DNA of 64,000 bases from Musa acuminata AAA Group (lineage: Eukaryota; Streptophyta; Magnoliopsida; Zingiberales; Musaceae). The notes below the pieces were generated by a model, which had not been told where the DNA came from, ran no database searches, and worked only from the letters and a program-made list of their open reading frames with translations. The position numbers and the translations under genes were made by a program. The stretch lies in assembly GCF_036884655.1 (NCBI RefSeq), contig NC_088342.1:9605501-9669500 (forward strand). Direction: 5' to 3'. Positions 13,001 to 25,000 of this stretch are shown here, piece by piece (position 1 is the stretch's first letter; the number at the start of each line of letters is the position of its first letter).

Positions 13001-16000
13001 TACATTGGTATGCCCTCATGTCCCGTGTGTTGGTATGCTTGGTGCGACTTGGTATGACTCAGTACATATCGTATCAAAAACTGGTTAGTACACCGGTATG
13101 GACCGGTAAGGCGAATCATGATATCTTCAATTGGTAATGTTAATCATGATGTTGGTTTGTGTAATAAAATCATTGACATGTAACTCAACCATCTTGTAAG
13201 TTTGTCAAGAAGGTCTATAACTTAAGGTACCAAACTTATGGAATGAGTTACAGTAAAAGATTGTTGTCTAGGCAATGATTGTTGCATTCTCCAATGTCAA
13301 GATTCAGGAGAGTACAAATACCATATGCTGATAATTTCTTCATGCTTGTAAGTACATGACCTAGTTCTGCAAGATCTCTTCATGAATGACTAATTGGTTT
13401 ATTGACCATTAACATGACACACTAACACAAGAGGTAGATTTTCAGTGTTTCTTTCTTCAATTGGTTTATTTAGTTTTGACCACCATACTATTACTGTGTT
13501 TTTTTTGTGTTCAAGTTGGAGGATAAGTGCCCTTGAATTGTTGGAATGATGTATAACTGGGTGATGAAGCACCCAGTACATCCCTTTTTGAATTTTCTTT
13601 TCTTGTTGATTCCTAAGTGTGCATGAGTGTCGCCAGAAAAAATCTTAATAAAAAAAGAATGTGGAAAGAGAAAGTCTCAGCTTCTACAAGCTTCTTTTCC
13701 CTACTGCATCATTGACTACAGTATGATGCACTATGATGACACTTAAGTGAGTTTTAGCTAGACTCACTAAAAGAAACATGATTGCTGCATTGGCTTACAG
13801 TCCTATCGTTGTCTTATGGATGCAAAAGGTATCAATAGTTTTAAAATCTCTAATTTGTAGGTTATTACTCATGTTCTTTTCTTGATTCACTCACATTTGA
13901 ACTTGCTACTCTAATAATTTTTTATTATTTATTCCAATTGTTGCAGACTGAACAGGAAGTGTTCATGGAATCACTTATTTGCAGAATGGACTGTGATTGC
14001 AATAAACTTCTAAAATGTCAAATTGATATAGATTGCAAGAAAACTTTGTACTTTGATTTTGAGGTAGTCTCTTGTTTGGGTACCATATTCTGTATTTATG
14101 TATCATTCTTGCTGAATTATTGGTCTGTATCAGAATTCATATTGGTTTTGTCATGTGAAGCATATGCTGGCAACAAATACTTCAAATGGTCAGACATATT
14201 TGAGTAGGTAAAATAATTGTTAATGCTATAAATGTTTTGGTTGAATTGAAGGATTTAGGTGCTTGCTACCAATATAAGTTGATTAAATTTTAGTATGTCG
14301 TGTAAACTACTTCCAATGCAGATAACAAATATGACATATTAAGGTTACACAATTGTAGGATTCTCTAAGTACTTGTGCACTTCTTAGTTGATCATGACCA
14401 GTAAATTTCATGTAAATTCGATATATACAACAGTGGAAAGCGCATCTGAGAAATGTAATAGACTTCTTTGCTCTGACTATTAAGTAACTAGTTACCTTTA
14501 GACTAGAGTTTTTGATTCTATGTAATGAAATTCCAAGGTGGTCTGTAGCTGCAACTTGGCTCTCATAATTATATAATGAAATGAAAACATCTGATAGGTT
14601 TTTCCGATTATGATTTTGCAAGAACTTGTGCTACTTCTCAGTAGAGGGTTACAGTGCAACAGGCTGGTGCCAACATGATGCAATTCTTGATTATTTGGTG
14701 GTGCCAACTGCCAAGTTGATTGAGCATCTACTTTATGGCATGAATAGTGATATGCTGAAGCCTTCTTGCTTATATTGTAAAAGTTAATGCAAACTATGTT
14801 TTTGTAGTAAAGATATATTGGCTTTTAAATTATTTTCCTAAACATATTCATTTATATGGATATCAAATATATGATTTTTTTTTCGCTACCTTGACCACCT
14901 AGCAACCTGTTTCATTTGTTACGTTGTCCACTTGGTGACTTGTTATTGCTAGTCACTTGGTATGATGTCCTCAGTGCCCTTGATATGTTGTTGAGGGTGA
15001 CAGTAGTAGCATTTTAAAGATGTGGGTTGCTCATAGATTCACACCATCTTTCTCAAGAAATGTTAATTGGTACTCTTGTCTTGCAAAACCTTTTTTCATG
15101 AGTTACTGAAATAGTGGAATGCTGTATTGAAACCGGCATCTCTATCAGTCAATATTGAAATACTATTATTTTTATTTGAAGGACATTGTTCTTGACTCTC
15201 TATTCTTTTGTTCGTAAATCAGGTTCAACAACAAACTTCGGATGCTCTGCAGCACACTGCACTGAATGCTTATAGGAGTGATTTCCCAACCACTTACTCC
15301 TCTGGAAAATCACCATTTCCAGCTTTAGATGCTTTTGTGGAATTCATAGCATCTTCAGGAAATGTTTTAGGTAGTTCTTTCTTTCTGTGTTCTTGATTAT
15401 ATTTCTTGTAGATAACATTGAACATTGGTAGTACACCTGGAATTTTCACTTGTCTGTCTCACTACCACATGTTATGTACTATGCTTAACATTGATCATTG
15501 GTATTACACCTCGATTTAGCAACTGTTCTGTCTCATTATCACATGTTATGTGCTATGCTGGTAGTTTTCCAGGGCCCATTCTGTATCAACTCGGGCAACA
15601 CTATTCTTTCTAATTGAAAAAGTCACCAGGCAAGGTGCCACTGCTTGCTTCTTTTATCTGCTTGTAACATAAATACTGTTGAAATTTTTTCTATATGTTT
15701 ACTGTTTACAAAACCTATATATACGAGCATTGTTCAGCATGGCTTGGTATGACACGGCACAAATATCATGCTACCGACAAACTAACATGGATGCCATATG
15801 TGGTACTTAAATCCTAACTGAATTTTGTAGTCTGTGAAAATTATTTACCAATTTGAGTTTCTCGAGTAATGCATTTCATTTGGAGAGCAATGACTTGCAA
15901 GTGTTCATACTTGTAGCCATGGTTTGCCTTACTGGTATACTAACAGGCCATCGATACGATATGTGCCGATGTATCGACACATGGTATGATAGGGGTGTAC

Positions 16001-19000
16001 CAACGGATCGGTATGTACTGCCCATACCGATCCCTTGTTGGGTAGGTATGTGCCGCCCGTGTCGGATGGTACGCTATGGTATGGTGAACCTTGCTTGTAA
16101 CATTAAAGACATATTTATGGTAAAAATGAGATTTATTTGATACATCCATGTTCTTTGAATAAAATGTGTGAATTTAATTCTTGCAATGCGATGCATTTGT
16201 ATGTTCAAGATTCATAGATCAGGAGATGTTGGAAGTATCTTTGGTTCCTAAACATATTAGCAATCTTATAAGCACTGCACCAAGGCAATAGGGTCATTCC
16301 TTTGTACACCTCGAGTTTAGCGTATAACAAATTTTGGCACACTGTTTATATGAGTTTAGGATTGCAACTCATTTTCTACCTTGCATATTGAACTTTTTTC
16401 TGTGTGAAGAGTTCTTTGAAATTGGTATAAATAGTCTTTAAAATCTTTGGAAATTTTGACTTATTTTTTTCCTGTAGAATTAAACTGGTGCAGTGATTTT
16501 TTCATATGTTCAAATTTTTTGGTTTATGTTTTGCTTACTTGTAATTGATTTACTGTTAGTTAGTTATGGTAGCATAAGTTTGAGCATATGATTTACATTT
16601 ACACTTGGTTTTGTCTGATTGCACTTTTTGATTTATTTTGAACTGGCTTATGTTGATCATTTGTGTGATTGTAGGTAAAATACGAAGTTGGTATTGGTTT
16701 TCAGCACATGGCTTAATTGTTTACAGTATGTTGAGAAATAGATACTGTGAGCGGATTGGTAGAGAACACAAAAGCAATCATGGTAGTCTTTTGGACTCAT
16801 ATTGACTAATTTTTGTAGCGTTGCTTTACATATACTAATAGCTCGAGTCAGCCTTTGATTTATTCTGTTTCTTCTTTTCTTAGTTTTTCTCGAAGATTAA
16901 CATTCATGTGAATGTATTTTTTTTAGTAGTCTTCCCAGGTAATGATATCACCAAAACAGTACAAACCTTGAATTGCATCCATGGGCTTCTAATCTAAGAA
17001 TATTTCATCCATGGTATATAATTTCGAATGGTACCATTCGGTATGAGTGGTACGTACCGGTCCGACGGCATACCGGTACATGGACCGCTCGCTACCGGAC
17101 GGACTGTGCTACAGTAATATAATGCTACAGTAGCAGCACTACAGTGCTATAGTAAGAGAAAATCGCTCGGTAAGCCCTGGTGTACCGTTTGGTATGCCCT
17201 GGTGTACCTCTCGGTATGCCGGTACCGTACCGTACCGAGCCAACCTCGAAACACCGGTACGGTACGGTATTGCATACCTTGATTTCATCTTTGATTTCTT
17301 GAATATACTGGTTATATTGGCACTCCCTATACCCTCATTAGTGGGAATCTTGGGCTCTAAGTACGTTTTCTTACTGATTTCCGTGCCTAAGGATGTCAAA
17401 TACCTTGTGTTTCCTTTGGACAGTGAATTTTTAGCTCTAAAATTGTGGTAGAAGCATTAATGGATACATTTTTATAAAAAATGAATTTGTTTATGTGATA
17501 CTTATTAGTGTTTGGTTTCTGTTCATGCTTTCAAGTTGTTTTGGACAAGTATATTGTTAGAACCCTTGCAGATTCTAAACTTGGGGTTGATCTCTTTAGG
17601 GGATCGGCCTCCTTGGAACTCTATAGGGGTTCCTCCCTCCAAATTGCTGCTCAAAGGCTGCAGAAAAGATTCATCTATTGCTTATTAAAAGAGGAGGAAT
17701 ACATGACTATTTATAGGGCTTCTAAACCGTAACTCCTAATAGGACTCCTACTCAAGACTCCTACTTCTAACCAACTCCTAATAGGACTCATACTCAAGAC
17801 TCCTATTCCTTTACAACTCCTAATTCTTCTCTAAGAAACAACCTCCTAACCCTAGCCGGCCTCTTCATCTCTTTAATAGGGGTCGGCTTAGGTAGGTTTT
17901 ACATGAATGTCCCTCTCAATTAGGACTCTCCAAGCTAGAGTCCTAACAGACCCGCCCTATTCAAATCAGTTTTGTCCTCGAGGCTGATGATTCATGAATT
18001 CTGGGAATTTGATCTTCAAGTCGTCATAGTTCTCCCAAATGACATCTTTTATTGGTAGGTTCGCCCACTGTATTAGCACTTCATTAGTGAGTCGTCGTCG
18101 TTGAGTCACGATCCGTCGATCAATAATGGCACTTGGCTGGGTCTGGAGTTCTCTTTGGGTAGTCATATTTGGTGAGTGGCTTTGGGCTGTCTCTAAGCAC
18201 CTATTTAAAACTTTCGTCTGGCTGTTGGTTTGTGGGTGATATGTCATACTCCTTTTCAATTTAGTACTCTGCATATGGAATAACTTTGTCCAAAATCTGC
18301 TCTTGAAGTTGCAAGTAGAATTTGTCACAAGCACAATGCGTCCCTTATAGCATAATTCTTTTGAGTCCCAATTATAATGAGCCACGGAGCTTGGTGCTTC
18401 CTCTAATTTTTTTATAATCTTACTAGTCTCTGAATCTTCCTGTCATTCCATCTTAGTATCCTCAAGGAAGTCGCTGGTCGGAAGTGAAATGACCGAAACT
18501 TCAGCTTGCTCGGGTAGTTGCAAAAGCGCATCTGCAAGAACATTCTCTTTCCCCTTTTTGTAAATTATTTCATAATCAAATCCAAGAAGTTTTGTTACCC
18601 ATTTTTGCTGCTCAGGGGATGATATCTTTCGCTCCAAAAAGTACTTGAGGCTTTTATGGTTGGTTTTAATTTGAAATCGTTGACCAATCAAGTAGGGTCT
18701 CCACCTCGTTGCTGCGCGCACAATGGCGAGCATCTCCTTATCATATGTTGACTTATTTTGATGGGAGGGAGATAATGCCTTGCTAGTGTATGCGAGTGGT
18801 CGACCATCTTGAATGAGAATGACTCTAATTCCGACTCCATATGTGTCGACCTCAATAATGAAGGGTCGGTTGAAATCTGGTAGTGTTAGCACCGGCATCA
18901 TCGTCATGGCTGCCTTAAGTTTGTTGAAGGCAGCGGAGGCTCTATCCGACCATTGGAAGACATCTTTTTTCAGTAAGGAAGTAAGTAGTGCACTGATCTT

Positions 19001-22000
19001 TCCATAGTTTTTCATGAACTTGCGATAGTAGCCTGTTAAACCCAGAAATCCATGCAGCAATTTTATGTTCCTTGGGGTCGGCCGGTTCTACATTGCTTCT
19101 ATTTTGGAGGGGTCCACTGCTATACCTTCCTCTAATATGATATGCCCAAGATATTCCACCTTCTGTTGAAGAAAGCAAAAATTCGTAGTGGTTATTGTGT
19201 GTTCAAAAGGTGGTTTTCGGTATGTCTTCTTCACACACTCGTATTTGATGATACCCGGATCAAAGGTCCAGCTTTGTGAAGATTTGTGCTCCCTTTCATT
19301 TAGCAATTCATCTACTATTGGAATAGGGTATTTGTCCTTGACGGTTATGCCATTGAGAGCTCGATAATCAATACACAATCGCCATGTTCCGTCCTTCTTT
19401 CGTACGAGGAGCACCAGTGAAGAGTAGGGGTTGTAACTTGGCCGAATAACTCCTGTTTTGAGCATCTCTTTTACAATTCTTTCTATTTCATCCTTCTGGA
19501 GATGTGGATACTGATATGGCTGAGTATTTGCTGGACATTTGCCTGGAAGAATTGTTATATAATGATCATACCGACGAGTAAGAGGTAGGTTACGCGGTTC
19601 ATCAAATATATCTGAAAATTCAGCAAGCAAAGGAAGTAGATTTGGATCTTCAAATTCTGTTGGCTCTCCCTTAGTTTGCTGCTCAAGTTGTACCAAAAAG
19701 CCGCTGCATACTTTATGCAAAATCTTCTCCATTTGTTGTGTGCAAATCGTTGTTACGTCGCCCCCACATTTCCTGTGCAGTATCACCTGTTTCCCCTTAC
19801 TATAAAATTTCATAATTAGTTTCATAAAATTCCAGGAAACATCACCTAATGTCATCAACAATTCAATTCTGTGCATGGCCTCATGATCATCAAGAGGGAG
19901 GAGGAAGAAATATGCAATTATCTCTTGGTCCTGCAGCAACAGTTTCACCTGCGGGCACCTACGATCACACTTCAAAATCTGTCCGTTGGCGACCTTAACG
20001 ACAAACCTGCTGCAATTCTCAATAGGTAAGTTCATCTGGACAGCAACCTTACTGTTTAAGAAGTTATTAGTACTGCCCGTGTCGATGAGAACAGTGATCG
20101 GTTGTTGTTTGAGAAGGCCTCCAACTTTTATCGTTTGCGGGTTTGAGTAACCGGCTAGTGTATATACCGTAACTTCGGTCGGTTGTGGCTCTTCTTTTGC
20201 ATCTTCTTCTTTATGTTCAAGGCTCTCTTCTGGATGTTCAATGACCTCTTCTTCTACTGGTTCAATCATAAGAAGTCTCCCTTTACTACGGCGATGCTCA
20301 CGGCTCCATGGCTCGTCGCAATGCCAACATAACCCCTTCGCATATCGCTCCCGAAGCTCTTCTCTTGTTAACCTCTTTGGTGTAGGGACTTGATCGACAG
20401 TAGGGGGGGCTGAGGGCTTCAATATTACTGGTTGAGGAGCGACCTTAGTCCTCCGAGCTTCATGGTTCAATTGCTCCTCTTGATGTCGTGCGAAAGAGAT
20501 ACCTGCCATAAGCGTATATGGTTGTCGCGCTTTAACTTCTCCTTGGATCTCTGGCTTCAAGCCCTCAATGAAGGTCCTCAATAGCTGTTTTTGAGACCAA
20601 TCATGAGTTTGATTAGATAACCTTTCAAACCTGGTTTGGTACTCCTGAATGGTAGAAGTTTGTCGGATCTTTGCTAGTTGTCCGTCAATATTCTCGTAAT
20701 CGGTTGGTTTGAAGCGGATCAACAGTCCTTCTTTGAATTGTTGCCATGAAAGGACTCCATAAATATGTTCAAACCAGTCAAACCACTGTATAGCATCCCC
20801 TTCAAGATGTATAGCTGCAATTTTCACCATAGATGCATCCGCGGTTTTGTGGTACTGAAAATATCGCTCCGTGCGCGATATCCAACCAATCGGGTCTCCT
20901 TCTTCCCATCTAGGGAAATCCACTCTCATGCATGGATAGTTGGGGTCAGTCATAGAGCCTTCCCACCCTTGGAACTCATCTCTTCGGGCCTGGTGCGATT
21001 GGGCAAAGCTCTTTCCGTGATATGATTTTTTCGGGCTTAGTGGTCGGCCCAATCTGAGTTCGGTAAAGAGCGTCCGAATCTTATCCTTCATTCGCACCTC
21101 GAAGGCTTCGAATTTAGTATTGATTACCTCTTCAGATGCCATAGTATATGCCGCCAAATCTGTGATGTTAAGATCTCTCTTTTGTTGTCGGGTTAAAGGC
21201 ATGTATTGGTTGAGAGAGGTGATGGTCGAAAGGGTTGGTAGATTGGTGGATGTAGGCTACGGTTTAGGCTTGTTTTGTGGCTATTTTGGGTGCAGTTTGA
21301 GGGTGTGGTTTGGTGGAGTTTTAGGGCTGTAGATGAAAGTTTTGGATCTGTGGTAGATGGTAGCGAAGGTTTGATAGAAATAAGTGGAAGTTGCAGCAAG
21401 TATGTGCTGTCTTGTAAGAGTAGAATTGTCGTCGAAGAAACAACGGTTTTTCGATGTAATTTCCATAAAAAACTTGAGAGAATTGAGGAGGGAATTGATA
21501 GCAAAATCACAGTTTATATGACAGCAAGGATATCTAATTTAATCAAGAAAATTTCGGCAGTATAACAGCAAGGAAATTGGTGCAAGTTGCGATTGCAGAA
21601 TTCTCGTCGAGAAATTTCAGCGGGTTACGACGAAAATTTGTAGCAACACAAAATCGTTTTTAGAGATGAATTTCTTAATAGATCAATCTTAGATGGAAGC
21701 CAAGATGATCTATGAAGTGTATAAGAAATTTCATTCAAAAAAGATTGCAAATAGATGGGTTAAGGCAACAATATGTGGCTGAAATTTTCTACAGCACAGA
21801 TTTTTAAGTATAGCAGATTGGATGTAAAAGATCAGTGGTTTATATTGAGAATTTTTTGATGAAACCAAAGGGAATTCCACTGTTAGGAAGTGTCAAAGCT
21901 ATCATAAAAATTTCGTAAAGATTTGGATAGAAACAATGTAGTATCAAGATCAAACAAACAGTGCTATGCGGTTGAAATTTTACAGTGCAGATTTTCAAAT

Positions 22001-25000
22001 ATAGCAGATTAGACGTAAAATATCAATGGTTTATATTGAGAATTTTTTGACAAAACCAAAGGAAATCTGCTGTTTGGAAATGTCAAAGATGTCATAAAAA
22101 TTTCGAAGAGATTTGGATAGAAAAAACACAATAGCAAGATCAAATAGACGGTGCTATACGGTTGGAATTCTGCAATGTATCTTTCGTCGTCGAGATGAAA
22201 ACTTTTATGACGAAAAGTTTATGCAGCAATATAGGAATAATTTTTTTTGGGGATTTTCAAATAAGGATAACTAAATTGCAGCAGCAGTAAGGTAGAAAAC
22301 CAGAACCTGCTGCAATTCACGGGGAGATCAAAGGATGATCCGTGGTGGTGGAGATGACGGCGGAATTTGGCAACGATCTCTTAAGCAATTGTGGGAATTG
22401 CTTTGGGCGGTTGTGGAGGGTTGATGGATGGCTGTGGAAGGGCAGCGAGACGCCAAGAACGCTGCTCTGATACCAGGTGTTAGAACCATTGCAGATTCTA
22501 AACTTGGGGTTGATCTCTTCAGGGGATCGGCCTCCTTGGAACTCTATAGGGGTTCCTCCCTCCAAATTGCTGTTCAAAGGCTGCAGAAAAGATTCATCTA
22601 TTGCTTATTAAAAGAGGAGGAATACATGACTATTTATAGGGCTTCTAAACCGTAACTCCTAATAGGACTCCTACTTCTAACCAACTCCTAATAGGACTCC
22701 TACTCAAGACTCCTATTCCTTTACAACTCCTAATTCTTCTCTAAGAAACAACCTCCTAACCCTAGCCGACATCTTCATCTCTTTAATAGGGGTCGGTTTA
22801 GGTAGGTTTTACATGAATGTCCCTCTCAATTAGGACTCTCTAAGCTAGAGTCCTAAAATATATCTGAAATTGCTTTTACAAGAACTTAAGTTGGTTATAA
22901 AAAGGTAATTCTTGTCATTTCACAAATTCAATAGGTACATGGATAGTTTAATTTTTCATTATCCTAGTTCACCTTTTTTTTGCACCTTTGATTTATTTGT
23001 CCATTTAAACTGTCATACCTTCTCTAAGATTACTTTTGTTTTTTGTTCATTAAAATACTCAAAGATCGTCCTGGATCCTTGTTTCATTGTTTCCAATTCC
23101 TATAAATGAATTTACTCCAATGTGCGTGTAATATTATGACTTAACATCATTCCCTTTTTACTAACAAATTAGTTTAGAAATTCTGGACATAGTATCACAT
23201 CATAAATTTACTTTGGTAGATACAAAATATTAGGAGCCAGGCTACTGTATTACTGCACTCCACAATTATTACCATACAATTTCAAGCATTGAATCAACTT
23301 GGAAGAGGTCTTGATGCGGGGTCATTTTGATTTATTTTTGTCAAATAGAAAAGAGAAGGTGATAAGATTCTATTAAGAAGGAAGTCCAGTAATAAAAAAT
23401 CCTATCAACTACGAAGGTTATTTGCTAAAACAACCATGAAAATTCATTTTTCGAAGGAGGAAAGAAGAATGATTCATGTGCTTTCATATATGGGATGTAA
23501 TTTCCTTAGTTGTATTTGCTTATTATTTTATTATTTTATTATTTTTGTTTCCTTTGTGTAAATGGAGTCTATAGAAAAGGGTAAGGAATTGTAACTTCTT
23601 GTATGATTAGAAGATAGTTGAATGACTCAATTTTTTCCTCCCATGTGACTGAAGTGGGTCTATATTTTTTTTTATGATGGTGTGATTCCATCTCATATAT
23701 GACATTTATAGAGATTGAGGTTTTCATCTTGGAAGTTAATCATTGAGCTTGAGTGAGTCTTACTCTTATCCTTTTATTCCTTTTTCATATCTAAATTTTT
23801 TACCTTCCTACTATAAAATGTAAATTATTAAATTCTAGAAAAAAATTTATTTTCTTTGCTCGTTTATGCTTTTTATACTATGTCATCTTGGTATTAGAGG
23901 ACATCATTAGATTTAGTAGCAGAGAAATCATCGTATGACTAATTATAGATTAGCCCCTATAGTTAGTCCTCTTTAGTATTCCGGTCGCTTAAGGATGACA
24001 CAGAGCGGCGTTGCTCTGCATTGGTGTCGACGCAGATGTAGAGTGGTGATCTATTACGAGCTCGGTGCATCCTTCCTTTGTTGGGCCTACGACGTGTTCG
24101 TTCATGGCACAAACTTCCTCGTGGCTCGCCACATCTGCCAGGTCACCTGGGCCACTTGCCACTCCCTCGACGTTGGTTGTGGCATCTCTAGTGCAGGTCC
24201 GCTGCGGGTTCGCCCCCTTTGCTGTAACACCCTCGATTAATCCTACATCGAAAGTAGGTAAGACTAAGATTAGCATACAAGGGTCTGATGAGTGTATTAC
24301 TATCAACTTCACCTTAAGCATTTTGACCAGTGGTTTAATTTAAACAAAGTTGATAGACCAATTAGCTTATCAGGCTTGGGTCATGATATTGGTATCATAA
24401 TCGACCTAGTATTTGGGCATGGTAAGGAGGCTCGAGTAGGAAAGGGCTACTCGTGGATGAAGTCAGAGGACTCGTCACGGCATGGAGCCACAACTAGGCT
24501 ATGCCTCACATGCACCATGTTAGGGCTTGATCGATTAGTCCCACATCGAAAATAGCCAAGACTAAGATTAACTTATAAGGGTCTGATGAGTGTATTATTA
24601 TCAACTTCAGCCTAAGTATTTTGGCCAGTAGTTTGGGCCAAACGAAGTTGATAGGCTAGTTATCCTATTAACCCCAGGTCGTGACATTTAATATCAGGGT
24701 CGACCTAGTATTTGGGCATAGTGAGGGGGCTCGAGTAGAAAAGGGTTACGAGGATGTCAAGCTCTTGAGTAGGGGAGATTATAATACCCCCGATTAATCC
24801 CATATCGAAAGTGGGCAAGACTAAGATTATCTTATAAAGGTCTAATTAGTATACTACTATCAACTTCCACTTGAGTATTTTGGCTAGTGGTTTAGGCCAA
24901 ATGAAATTAATAGGCCAGTTATCCTATCATGCCTGGGTCGTGACATATGTGCTTCCTGCGATCCCGATCCTACTGCCTCCCCTTCGCACTTCATGGCCTC

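Larger units (their letters stand above)
17555..22858 (-). mobile_element. Ty3/gypsy chromovirus 1 (PrimPol intron 11, antisense to host gene)
   Basis: LTRs at 17555-17948 and 22478-22858 begin TGTTAGAAC and are flanked by a perfect TATAT duplication (17550-17554, 22859-22863). A primer-binding site complementary to initiator tRNA-Met lies at 22464-22475, two bases inside the right LTR, so the element runs on the minus strand. Internal order is gag, protease, partial RT, RNase H, integrase remnant, chromodomain, as in chromoviruses. I count about nine LTR substitutions plus one 13-bp indel, so insertion is fairly recent. The RT core and most of integrase are deleted. Confidence 0.93.
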
